Source: Bacteroidota bacterium (GTDB lineage Bacteria > Bacteroidota > Bacteroidia > B-17B0 > Aurantibacillaceae). From it: a DNA stretch of 32,262 nt. Location: assembly GCA_013297775.1 (NCBI GenBank), contig JAAFIL010000043.1, forward strand, positions 1 through 32,262. Reading direction: 5' to 3'. The notes beneath the pieces are model-generated. The model saw nothing but the letters and a program-made list of their open reading frames with translations, made no database searches and was not told the origin of the DNA. This document shows, piece by piece, positions 8,489 through 16,185 of this stretch. How positions within the stretch are numbered: the first letter of the stretch is position 1; every line of letters begins with the position of its first letter. Position numbers and translations under genes: made by a program.

Positions 8489-8750
8489 TGGGCGTGTCCC
8501 CTATTAAGTTTTACTTAGCTTAGTGTAATAATTACACTATCAGTTTTAAGGTAACATTGGTTCTACTTTGGGGTCGGGTCATCCGCTTTAGCCCCTTGGG
8601 CGTTTTGCTATTTTGCTGCTGCCTCGCCGAGCCTGCCCAAGTCGCTGCGGGGTCTTCGTGCCTCAGCCGCCTCGCTCTGGCAAAATTAGCAAACGCCCTT
8701 CGGGGGCTGCCGCTTGTTTTATATTGAGCGAAGTCGAAATACCCCTCACG
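8489..8750 (+). repeat. GC-rich dispersed repeat, copy 1
   Basis: The element starts TGGGCGTGTCCCCT (8489-8502), has GGGGTCGGGTCATCCGCTTT at about 8574 followed by TAGCCCC, a GC-rich variable core, and ends near ACCCCTCACG (8741-8750). The same landmarks in the same order occur on the minus strand at 17825-18045, with a different core. Its GC content stands out sharply from the surrounding AT-rich DNA. No ORF of interest is inside. It looks like a structured dispersed repeat or a non-coding RNA family. Confidence 0.55.
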
Positions 8751-8803
8751 CAGTTGGGCTCTTCATAAATTTAGGTTACATAATGTGGGTTTAAGCGTTT
8801 TAC

Positions 8804-8834
8804 AGAGTTAGCTATTTTATTCTAAAGAACTTCT
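8804..8834. repeat. 31-nt repeat, copy 2
   Basis: Identical to 697-727 over 31 nt, again followed by CTTAAAAT. See that entry. Confidence 0.65.
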
Positions 8835-8893
8835 TTCTTAAAATTAAGGTTAAACCGTCAATAGATCCCTTTCATAAAACATAAGCTCATCAC

Positions 8894-8918
8894 ACCAAGG
8901 CGCAAGGTTCGCAAAGGA
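8894..8918. repeat. Single degenerate GCGCAAGG/CGCAAAGG repeat
   Basis: ACCAAGGCGCAAGGTTCGCAAAGG is a short relative of the tandem CGCAAAGG repeats at 13199-13387 and 26047-26123. Confidence 0.4.
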
Positions 8919-8940
8919 AGAAACGTGTTAGCAATTAGTG

Positions 8941-9972
8941 CTAAAACCCAAACCAAAACGACGAGGCATTAATGCCCGCTTTAAACGATTTTTTTAAACC
9001 ACCATTTGAGTCGTAAATATAAATGCTCGACTTTTGCACGTAATCGAGGGCATCGCTTACATACACATCGCCATTTTTTGGATTAACTGCCAAGCCGTAA
9101 AAGTTTTGCGTGCTACTTAAAAGTGTTGTGCGCAAAAAAGAAGTGGCCTCACATGCTAAACGTTGTAGGCCTTTGTTTAAAAATAATAGTTCATCTTTCC
9201 GTTCGTTTAAAACTAAATTACTCGGGGTTTCGGCTAATGGAAACGTAAAACTTTGTTCGAGTTGGTTGTTAAGCGGATTAATGCGACTAAGTTGAGCCGC
9301 CAAACCCTTCGTTTTATCGCCATTACTTAACACCCATAGTTTTTCGTATTTATCTATTACCAACGAATACGCATTAGCCCCCACTGCAATGCTATCGCTA
9401 ATGGCATCGTTAATGGTATTAATGACATACACATAATTGCGTTTCACATTACATACAAAAGCCTTACCATAACTGTACACCATTTGCTCGGTCCAACCTT
9501 TGCATTCAATTTCACCAGTTTTGGTATTGGTTGCTAAGTTAATAATGTGTATAACATTGGCATATAAATCGCTAACATAAGCCTTACTGTTGTTGATGGG
9601 CAACATATACCTTGGTGAATTTAATCCACTTATAGTTGCCGTGCGTTTATAAGACGCATCGCTAACAACTATCTTCCCCGAATTATTAACAACCGTATAA
9701 TAAAACCCATTGTGCCATATTAAACTTTGCGCAACATCGCCCAATTTTTGAGCATTTTGTGCTTGGTAATAATCGTCAATAACAACGCCACTCTCGGTAT
9801 CGTATAAGCTAACCGAAGCATTTCCATTTTGAAAATTACCTTCGTTAACTACCATAACTTTTTGAGCGTTACTCAATGCTACGGGTTGATTGGGTTTGCT
9901 TTCGGGCTTATCTTTAACACAAGCATAAAGCCCAAAAACACAAACACCAATTACTATTTTTTTATACAGCAT
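8941..9972 (-). CDS. Beta-propeller surface lipoprotein, BtuG-like (YncE/DUF5074 type)
   Basis: 343 residues. The N-terminus MLYKKIVIGVCVFGLYAC has a lipobox with the lipidated Cys at 18, so the mature protein is probably outer-membrane anchored. The rest consists of repeated beta-blades of the YncE/DUF5074 type (for example SPRYMLPINNSKAYVSDLY and YVYVINTINDAISDSI). In Bacteroides, BtuG proteins of this architecture bind cobalamin with very high affinity and pass it to BtuB. Here the gene is third in an operon whose first gene is a TonB receptor under a cobalamin riboswitch, 11 nt after a DUF4465 gene. Function is inferred from architecture plus context; binding residues cannot be judged by eye. 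Confidence 0.78.
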   Translation of the reverse strand: MLYKKIVIGVCVFGLYACVKDKPESKPNQPVALSNAQKVMVVNEGNFQNGNASVSLYDTESGVVIDDYYQAQNAQKLGDVAQSLIWHNGFYYTVVNNSGKIVVSDASYKRTATISGLNSPRYMLPINNSKAYVSDLYANVIHIINLATNTKTGEIECKGWTEQMVYSYGKAFVCNVKRNYVYVINTINDAISDSIAVGANAYSLVIDKYEKLWVLSNGDKTKGLAAQLSRINPLNNQLEQSFTFPLAETPSNLVLNERKDELLFLNKGLQRLACEATSFLRTTLLSSTQNFYGLAVNPKNGDVYVSDALDYVQKSSIYIYDSNGGLKKSFKAGINASSFWFGF

Positions 9973-9983
9973 GTTATCCCTTT

Positions 9984-10934
9984 TTAATCTTTAATAAATC
10001 GGGCAGCTCGTCTTCCTGCTTGGCTGGTTAACATCAAGTTATAAATACCTTGTGGCAACATACTAACATCTACACGGTGTTCGCCCTCTCGTAATACCTC
10101 TTCTTTCACCAAACGTCCGTCGGCGGCCAGTATTTGCAACGTTTCTACATTTGGTGTAGTTAACTCAATGTAATTGTGCGCAGGATTAGGATAAAGTTTA
10201 ATAGATGTGGATGTGTTAGCCCATTCGTTTAACCCAATGGCACTACTAACGGTTGTAAAATTATCTAAACAAAAAAAGCTAGGGGTATTCATCCCAAATT
10301 GACCCACATCGCTCGAATACAAAAAGAAGATGATGCTATCTACTTGGTTTAACGAACTGGTGTTAACCCATTGCCAATTATCTATGATATAATCTAAACT
10401 GTTATTACTGTTTCTAAAATCAGCCAAATAAAATTCAACACTGTCTGTTTTGATAACTCCATTTTTATAGCCTCTTACCGTTAACTTAAAAAAATCGGGA
10501 TCGTTGCCACTTACGCCTCCAAATTTTTTAGCAAATTGATCGCCGCTTTTCATGGATTTATAAGCGTAGGTGGAGTTGGTAATGTAAAAACCACTAACGC
10601 CATTAGCCGGACTTTTTAATTTAATGAATTCGTTAGGCTGCGCAGTTACGTAATAGTTAGAGTTATTAAATCCATTAAGAGCTTTACACCCATAAAGGTT
10701 AGAAAAACCAGCAGTACTCGAGTCTTTTTTATTGGTGTAAGCATATCCGCCCGACCAAAAGCCCGAGTAACTGTATCGAAACTCGGCATTTGCCGTTTGC
10801 CAATCGTTACCACTTGTGTTTAAATAAAAGGTGTTGGTAGGCAGCGTTAAATTTTCAAAATCGGCAACTACTGTTTGCGAGTTGAGGTGTAAACTGATGC
10901 TTAATAGTGTTAAAGATGTAATTAGTGTTTTCAT
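9984..10934 (-). CDS. DUF4465 protein with T9SS sorting tail, BtuH-like
   Basis: 316 residues: signal peptide (about 1-19, ending LNSQ), a DUF4465 beta-sandwich domain (about 22-230; typical blocks VADFENLTLP, YSGFWSGGYAYTN, SNYYVT), and a C-terminal type A sorting domain (about 240-316; KLYPNPAHNYIELT, LPQGIYNLML). DUF4465-type proteins include the BtuH cobalamin-binding proteins of gut Bacteroidetes. The sorting tail implies export through the type IX system and attachment to, or release from, the cell surface rather than lipid anchoring. Its ATG overlaps the btuB stop by 4 nt. Role in B12 capture is inferred from the riboswitch-led operon; alternative ligands are possible. Confidence 0.78.
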   Translation of the reverse strand: MKTLITSLTLLSISLHLNSQTVVADFENLTLPTNTFYLNTSGNDWQTANAEFRYSYSGFWSGGYAYTNKKDSSTAGFSNLYGCKALNGFNNSNYYVTAQPNEFIKLKSPANGVSGFYITNSTYAYKSMKSGDQFAKKFGGVSGNDPDFFKLTVRGYKNGVIKTDSVEFYLADFRNSNNSLDYIIDNWQWVNTSSLNQVDSIIFFLYSSDVGQFGMNTPSFFCLDNFTTVSSAIGLNEWANTSTSIKLYPNPAHNYIELTTPNVETLQILAADGRLVKEEVLREGEHRVDVSMLPQGIYNLMLTSQAGRRAARFIKD

Positions 10935-12874
10935 TGTTTCTGTTTTAAGGGTTTATTAAATTGTAAAATAAGGCCTATTTCGTAGTGCTGCAGCGGCATC
11001 GGAAAATTTTGTATCACTTGATAATTGGTGTTGAATACATTAAGAACGGCTGTATTTAATGTTAACGAAACGTGTTTAAGTAATTGGGTGTAGTTTAAGC
11101 GCACTTGGCTTAGGTGATAAGGTTTTAACCACGATGAATGGTCGCTGCTGCTAAATCGGTAGCCGGTGTAAGTGTGATTAATGACCAAGGCGCATTGCTT
11201 GTAGCCCAAGGTAAATGTACCATTGCCAGCGTAGCGAGGGGTGTAAATTAATTGTTTCCCTAACGAGGCATCGTCTCTTAAATAACTATCTTCTACGGTT
11301 GATAGAACGTAAGTGGTTTGCACATTGGCATACATATAAAATTTATTGTTGACGTATTTTAATTCGGTTTGTGTTTCGACGCCGCGGCTGCGAACTTTTA
11401 AAACGTTATCGGGGCTGGTGAAATTAGCTTTAGGTAACCATAAAATCCAGTTGTGGATGGTTTTATAAAATACCGAACCTGTTAGTTGTAAACTTACATT
11501 TTGAAAGGGCAAACTATAAATTAAACACGCATCGCTACTATAACCTTCTTCGGGTTTCAATCTAGGGTTTCCGCCAGGCGACCAATACCAATCGTTGAGT
11601 GTAGGTAAACGATATACCTTGGCACTACTTAATTTAACTTGCCATTGCGGCGTGGGTTTTACTTCTAAAGCAACTTGCCCAGTTAATGGTACGGGTAATA
11701 AAATGCTTTGCTCTTGACGTAATGTGGTGCTTAACACTATTTTTTTAGTGGTGTTATAAACTTGTAAGCCACTTACCAAAGCAGCTCGTGTGGCCGTTTG
11801 CGTTTGTTTATAATTAGAACTGTTAACGTTTTGATGGGTGTATTGAAAACCTATAAACCAAGTACTCCAGGTGTTGAGTGATGTGCTTAACTCAACTTCG
11901 GTAGTAGAAGTGAAACATTTACTTTTTGAAAAAATGGGTAGCAAGGAATCGGTATAATTTAATTCATCGCTGAACACACCTTGCCTAATGTTTAAGCGGT
12001 AACGTTCGCTAAAATTGGTCCAGTTAAAACTTGCTCTTATGTTTTCATCGAACTGCGATGCTTTTGAAACGGCGGTAAATGGATTGGGCAATTGTTTAGA
12101 AAATTGATTGTACCAAACCGATGCCTCTATTTTGTTGCGTGCATTAAGTAACACACTCATATCTTGCACAAAGCCCATGGTTTCAAAGGCATTACGCGAT
12201 TGACGCTGTGTGGTGTTGCTATCGGTAATAAACAAAAAATTATTGAGAGCGGTGTGCCTATAAAAACGGGTGCTGCTGTTAAAACGGTAAGTGCTGTAAG
12301 TAGCAAAAGCCCCTACTTTTTTGCTACTGAAACTCCCGCTGTTTAAGGCCACACCTGCTTTAATGGTGTTGGTGTATTTGGGTACATTGCTTAATTGTAT
12401 GCTTCCATTAATAACGCCGCTGCCGTGTAATGCTGATGAAGCTCCCATTTCGAGTTCAACTTTATCGAATAGGAAGGAAGGGAGTTGACTAAAATCGAGT
12501 TGCCCTAACATGGGGTGGTTAATGTTAAACCCATTCCACAACACCGCGGTTTGCGAGGCACTGCCACCTCTTAAACTGCTGCTGGCTAATGCACCGGGGC
12601 CATAGCTTTTAATGAAAACGGGCGATTGGGTACTTAACACATCGGATAGCGACTGAAATTGATTGTTCATTTTTAGTAAGGTGTCTATGCGCAGCACGCG
12701 CTTGCCTTGTTGGCTCCAATTTAAACGCCATGTGCTAACCTCAACGGTGGATAGGTTTTGAGTTGTAATAGAGTCGTGCGTTTGCGCCTGTACTTTTGCG
12801 CTCACTAAACAAAGTAAAAGCATTGGCAAAGCCAAGAACCATATTATTATTTTGCTTTTTCTTTTCAAACTCAT
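10931..12874 (-). CDS. btuB: BtuB-like TonB-dependent cobalamin receptor
   Basis: 647 residues. A signal peptide (about 1-30, ending VQAQ) precedes a short TonB-box-like segment (STVEVST), a plug domain (about 55-165, with SSLRGGSASQTAVLWNG) and a 22-strand-type barrel. The final residues LQFNKPLKQKQ run a little past the usual terminal aromatic. Generic TonB receptors cannot be assigned a substrate by sequence alone. Here the assignment to cobalamin (or another corrinoid) rests on the riboswitch directly upstream on the same strand and the BtuH- and BtuG-like genes downstream. About 100 nt separate the riboswitch from the ATG, enough for an expression platform. The inner-membrane BtuCDF importer is not in the window. 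Confidence 0.85.
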   Translation of the reverse strand: MSLKRKSKIIIWFLALPMLLLCLVSAKVQAQTHDSITTQNLSTVEVSTWRLNWSQQGKRVLRIDTLLKMNNQFQSLSDVLSTQSPVFIKSYGPGALASSSLRGGSASQTAVLWNGFNINHPMLGQLDFSQLPSFLFDKVELEMGASSALHGSGVINGSIQLSNVPKYTNTIKAGVALNSGSFSSKKVGAFATYSTYRFNSSTRFYRHTALNNFLFITDSNTTQRQSRNAFETMGFVQDMSVLLNARNKIEASVWYNQFSKQLPNPFTAVSKASQFDENIRASFNWTNFSERYRLNIRQGVFSDELNYTDSLLPIFSKSKCFTSTTEVELSTSLNTWSTWFIGFQYTHQNVNSSNYKQTQTATRAALVSGLQVYNTTKKIVLSTTLRQEQSILLPVPLTGQVALEVKPTPQWQVKLSSAKVYRLPTLNDWYWSPGGNPRLKPEEGYSSDACLIYSLPFQNVSLQLTGSVFYKTIHNWILWLPKANFTSPDNVLKVRSRGVETQTELKYVNNKFYMYANVQTTYVLSTVEDSYLRDDASLGKQLIYTPRYAGNGTFTLGYKQCALVINHTYTGYRFSSSDHSSWLKPYHLSQVRLNYTQLLKHVSLTLNTAVLNVFNTNYQVIQNFPMPLQHYEIGLILQFNKPLKQKQ

Positions 12875-12969
12875 ATTCGTTTACAGAACAGTAGTTTGCA
12901 CCAATAGGGGCTTACAAAAACATTTTACTGTATTTTGTTGGCTTTTCTTCCCGAAAGCTACAAACGTAT

Positions 12970-13120
12970 TTTGCAATGGCAGGTCTTCTGACTTTTCTCG
13001 TTTAACCGCCTTCCCGAACTATGTTTCAGTGGCAAAAGATGGGTTAAACCTTTATTGAGAATTACAGCAGCGGGAACTGTTGATGATTTACACACCATTC
13101 CCTTTTAATTCTTTACCATG
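12970..13120 (-). ncRNA. Cobalamin riboswitch
   Basis: On the minus strand the conserved blocks of the adenosylcobalamin riboswitch appear in order: AAAAGGGAATGGTG (about 13106-13093), CCCGCTGCTGTAA (about 13074-13062), GCCACTG (13033-13027), CGGGAAG (about 13016-13010) and the hallmark CAGAAGACCTGCC (12990-12978). CATGG near 13118 can pair with CCATTG to close the basal stem. It lies in the leader of the btuB-like operon and should switch that operon off when cobalamin is plentiful. No strong intrinsic terminator is obvious between it and btuB, so control of translation initiation is more likely. Confidence 0.93.
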
Positions 13121-13198
13121 AGGTAAGAAACCAAATGCGTTGTAAATATACTTATAATATTGAGGTGAGCAAGGTTAAAATATATTTTGAAGGTAAGC

Positions 13199-13387
13199 AC
13201 GCAAAGGGTTGAGGGAAAGGGGGGAACTGTTTTAGGATGGCACGCAAAGGGCGCAAAGGACGCAAAGGACGCAAAGGGTTGAGGGAAAGGGGGAACTATT
13301 TTATCGTTGCACGCAAAGGACGCAAAGGGAAATGTGGGAATTGTTTTAGGATGGCACGCAAAGGGCGCAAAGGACGCAAAGGGTTGA
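13199..13387. repeat. Tandem CGCAAAGG repeat array
   Basis: About four imperfect units, each combining one to four copies of the 9-mer CGCAAAGGA with a spacer such as GTTGAGGGAAAGGGG and AACTGTTTTAGGATGGC. The 9-nt period opens artificial reading frames coding Arg-Lys-Gly repeats. The same 9-mer type appears at 26047-26123 and, degenerate, at 8894-8918. The array lies between the riboswitch promoter region and the SGNH operon. Function unknown. Confidence 0.75.
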
Positions 13388-13467
13388 AAGAACCTGTTAA
13401 TAAACCCTGTCAACAACTCGGTTGAAGAACCCCAACAACGCAAAGGCTTTCGGCTTATTTTTGAAGG

Positions 13468-14898
13468 ATGATGAAGCCCTGGCATACACTTTTTTTTATA
13501 ATCGGTGTATTTTCGATTATTGGAGTAACGGCTTATTTTTCAAAAGATAATTATTTACTATCAGCTACACGTTCGGGCATTAAATTTCCGGCATTAGCAA
13601 ATATTTTAGAGGTACCAATTCCGAAAAAAAATATTGATGCCATTTTAGAATTAGCCAATACATTAGATACAGCGGGGATTTTAGCGGTAGATAGCGGCGC
13701 AACAATGATACCGATTGATTCGGTAAAACTTAACTTATCTATTCAATATAAAAATCAATCGTGTTTACAGGCGTTTTATGAGGCATTGGGTAATGTTTCA
13801 TCTTCATCGGTTAGGATATTGCATTATGGCGATAGTCAAATTGAGGCCGACCGTATTAGTGATTATTTACGTCAAAAATTACAACAGCAATTTGGAGGCA
13901 AGGGACCTGGCCTGATGAGTTTAATGCCGCTGGCCACAACGGTTAGTAATAAGTTGGTGAGCTCGGGTGCAGCGTGGGATAGGTACGCTACTTATACATC
14001 GCGCGATAAACGGGTAGCGCATCAAAACTTTGGTGTGTTGGCTAGTTTTTGTCGGTTTAAGCCCTATACGAAACCAAACGATACAATGGCTCTTGCATCT
14101 ACCGAAGGGGTATTACAGGTTAACACTTTAAAAAATGGTGGGGCTAATTTGACGGGTTACTCAAGCGTTAAATTATTTTATGGCGGCGCAACTGCTAAAA
14201 CGTGGTGCGAGTTTTATGACGGCGTGGCTTTAAATGGTGCTGATAGTTTAAATGCAGGTGGTAATTTTAATGTGCGAGAATACAGCGTGGTGCCAGGTAC
14301 CAATCAACATAAATTTATTTTTAGAGGTAAAGATAGTCCTGACTTTTATGCGCTTTCACTCGAAGGGCAAGGCGGTGTTATGCTCGATAATATTCCGTTG
14401 CGAGGTAGCTCTGGTACTTTTTTTCACGCCATTAATCCCACGCAACTTAAACAGTTTTATGACTATTTAAAAGTGAAATTTATTATTCTTCAATTTGGTG
14501 GAAACACAATGCCAGGTATTAAGGATGAAAAAATGGCTAAAAATTTTGGCGATTACATGCGTCGGCAAATTGCCATTGTTAAACAGTTAGCACCTCAGGC
14601 TAGTATTTTGGTAATTGGCCCAGCGGATATGAGTATTAAAAAAGAAACCGAGTATGTAACTTATCCGCTATTAGAGCCGTTGCGCGATGCCATTAAACAA
14701 GCGGCTTTGGAAAGTAACTGTGCTTTTTTTGATATGTATGATGGCATGGGTGGTGAAAATAGTATGGTAACTTGGGTAGAACAAAAACTAGCCGCATCGG
14801 ATTATATTCATTTTAGTCCGCAGGGCGCGCGTAAAATGGCTACACTTTTATATGCCGCTTTATTAAATGATTACAATGCTTATTTAAAAAAGAAATGA
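13468..14898 (+). CDS. Periplasmic SGNH hydrolase-type protein, MBOAT partner
   Basis: 476 residues with an N-terminal signal anchor (LFFIIGVFSIIGVTAYF, about 9-25). The SGNH fold is marked by block I ILHYGDSQIEAD (catalytic Ser123), block III LQFGGN near residue 340, and block V DYIH (Asp445, His448). A divergent region of about 150 residues lies between blocks I and III. Proteins of this type accompany MBOAT acyltransferases and move an acyl group (usually acetyl) onto an exported glycan, or remove it, as AlgJ/AlgX do for alginate. ATGATG at the start leaves 13471 as a possible alternative, with AAGGA just upstream. It overlaps the next gene by 4 nt (ATGA). Exact substrate unknown. Confidence 0.8.
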   Translation: MMKPWHTLFFIIGVFSIIGVTAYFSKDNYLLSATRSGIKFPALANILEVPIPKKNIDAILELANTLDTAGILAVDSGATMIPIDSVKLNLSIQYKNQSCLQAFYEALGNVSSSSVRILHYGDSQIEADRISDYLRQKLQQQFGGKGPGLMSLMPLATTVSNKLVSSGAAWDRYATYTSRDKRVAHQNFGVLASFCRFKPYTKPNDTMALASTEGVLQVNTLKNGGANLTGYSSVKLFYGGATAKTWCEFYDGVALNGADSLNAGGNFNVREYSVVPGTNQHKFIFRGKDSPDFYALSLEGQGGVMLDNIPLRGSSGTFFHAINPTQLKQFYDYLKVKFIILQFGGNTMPGIKDEKMAKNFGDYMRRQIAIVKQLAPQASILVIGPADMSIKKETEYVTYPLLEPLRDAIKQAALESNCAFFDMYDGMGGENSMVTWVEQKLAASDYIHFSPQGARKMATLLYAALLNDYNAYLKKK

Positions 14899-16109
14899 GG
14901 CGTTTGCTATACATAATTAGAGTTGTTGGTTTGGCACTGTTAGTGGGTGAACTAAGTGCGCAACAAAGCCCCGCTGTGTTAAGCGCCAATACGTTTCATT
15001 ATTTTAAGGATAGTAGCGAGTGGATGCAATTTTTTCAAAAGTGTACGCACCTTGCGGATAAGGATGCCAAGCCCTTAAACGTTATTCACATTGGTGGCTC
15101 GCATGTGCAAGCAGGCGTTTGGACCAATGAATTTTTAACGCTATTGCAACAACAGTTTAAAACCAAAGGTGGCGGGTACTTTGCGTTTCCTTACACCATT
15201 GCTAAAACAAATGGGCAACCTTATATTAATTTTGAGAGTACTGGCAGTTGGAAAAAATGCCGTGCGGTTTTAAAAGATTATTGTTTACCATTGGGGGTTA
15301 ATGGCATGTCGGCAAGTACCAGCGATAGTAGCGTTGTGATTACCATTAAACTTACCGATAAAAGCGTGTGCCAAAGTTTTAACCGTTTAAAGATGTATCA
15401 TAATTTTAACTCTTCGTTTACGTGGCGTGTGATTAAGCCGCTGGCTATGGAATTGGTGCTTAAAGATTATGCCGATAAAGGTTTTAGTTATTTTGGTTTT
15501 GAAAAATTTGTGGACTCTGTTCAGGTAGAAATTATGCGAAAAGATACCTTGCAAAAAGAGTTTACCTTATTTGGATTTAGCATTGAGAATACCGCACCTG
15601 GTTTCTACATGGGTGGATTGGGTGTTAACGGCGCATCGAGCACTAGTTTTTTAAAATGTAATTTTTTTGATGCGCAATTACAAAGCATTGCCCCCGATAT
15701 GGCTATTATTTCGTTGGGGGTAAACGATGTGCAAGCCAAAGCGTTTAGTAAAACTGAATTTAAAGCCAATTACGATACGTTGATTTTTAAATTGAAACAG
15801 GCCAATCCGAATATGGCTATTTTGTTAACGACAACTACCGATAATTATGTGAAACGCAAAACACCTAATAAACGCACGGTGTTGGCGCAAGAGGCGTTTT
15901 ACGAATTAGGACTTAAACATAAAGTAGCGGTGTGGGATATGTTTAAAGTAATGGGCGGTTACCGATCTATTAATAAGTGGATTAAAGTGGGCTTGGCTAA
16001 ACGCGATCGGGTACACTTTACTAACGCGGGTTACCAGCAAATGGGCCAACTGATGTACGCTGCTTTTTTACAAAGTTATAACCATCAACAAAAACTAAGT
16101 CATAAGTGA
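14895..16109 (+). CDS. Second SGNH hydrolase-type protein
   Basis: 404 residues with a cleavable signal peptide (about 1-22, LALLVGELSAQ). SGNH blocks: VIHIGGSHVQAG (Ser69, but Gly replaces the usual Asp of GDS), SLGVND near residue 273, and DRVH (Asp371, His374). Start and stop overlap and lie close to the flanking SGNH and MBOAT genes, making a three-gene unit. The two SGNH proteins are only distantly alike, which points to different steps (for example acyl transfer versus acyl-carrier or glycan binding). The catalytic triad is intact, so it is probably an active transferase or esterase in the periplasm. Substrate cannot be read from the sequence. Confidence 0.78.
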   Translation: MRRLLYIIRVVGLALLVGELSAQQSPAVLSANTFHYFKDSSEWMQFFQKCTHLADKDAKPLNVIHIGGSHVQAGVWTNEFLTLLQQQFKTKGGGYFAFPYTIAKTNGQPYINFESTGSWKKCRAVLKDYCLPLGVNGMSASTSDSSVVITIKLTDKSVCQSFNRLKMYHNFNSSFTWRVIKPLAMELVLKDYADKGFSYFGFEKFVDSVQVEIMRKDTLQKEFTLFGFSIENTAPGFYMGGLGVNGASSTSFLKCNFFDAQLQSIAPDMAIISLGVNDVQAKAFSKTEFKANYDTLIFKLKQANPNMAILLTTTTDNYVKRKTPNKRTVLAQEAFYELGLKHKVAVWDMFKVMGGYRSINKWIKVGLAKRDRVHFTNAGYQQMGQLMYAAFLQSYNHQQKLSHK

Positions 16110-16185
16110 TTTAAAACATATTTTTAGCTGGAGCACAGGTAAACCCCTTACGTTTACCGATTTATTTTTTTGGATATTTTTTGCT

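Larger units (their letters stand above)
8412..8865. repeat. Repeat cluster with 16-nt direct repeats at its ends
   Basis: TTAAACCGTCAATAGA occurs at 8412-8427 and again, directly repeated, at 8850-8865. Just outside or overlapping these, AACCTTAA (8408-8415) and TTAAGGTT (8844-8851) form an inverted pair. The enclosed 0.42 kb carries the GC-rich repeat at 8489-8750 and the 31-nt repeat at 8804-8834, and no gene. The motif is close to the arm of the 28031-28212 element (TTAACCGTAAATAGACAGTT). The direct repeats could be a target duplication or two remnants of the same element. Confidence 0.45.

Noticed and set aside
8489-8750. Integron attC site
   Set aside because: GC-rich and palindromic in parts, but the core-site motifs (GTTRRRY / RYYYAAC) are not found at the ends, and no integrase or cassette genes are present.
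13199-13387. CRISPR-like array
   Set aside because: Units are irregular in length, the short repeats abut each other, spacers are themselves repeated, and no cas genes are present.
13456-13463. TATTTTTG as a promoter for the first SGNH gene
   Set aside because: It matches TAnnTTTG but lies only 4 nt before the ATG, which would put the transcript start inside the coding sequence.
13105-13485. 126-residue minus-strand ORF and the plus-strand Arg-Lys-Gly ORF (13237-13425)
   Set aside because: Both are products of the 9-nt-period CGCAAAGG repeat, and the minus one also reaches into the riboswitch region; low complexity and no family resemblance.
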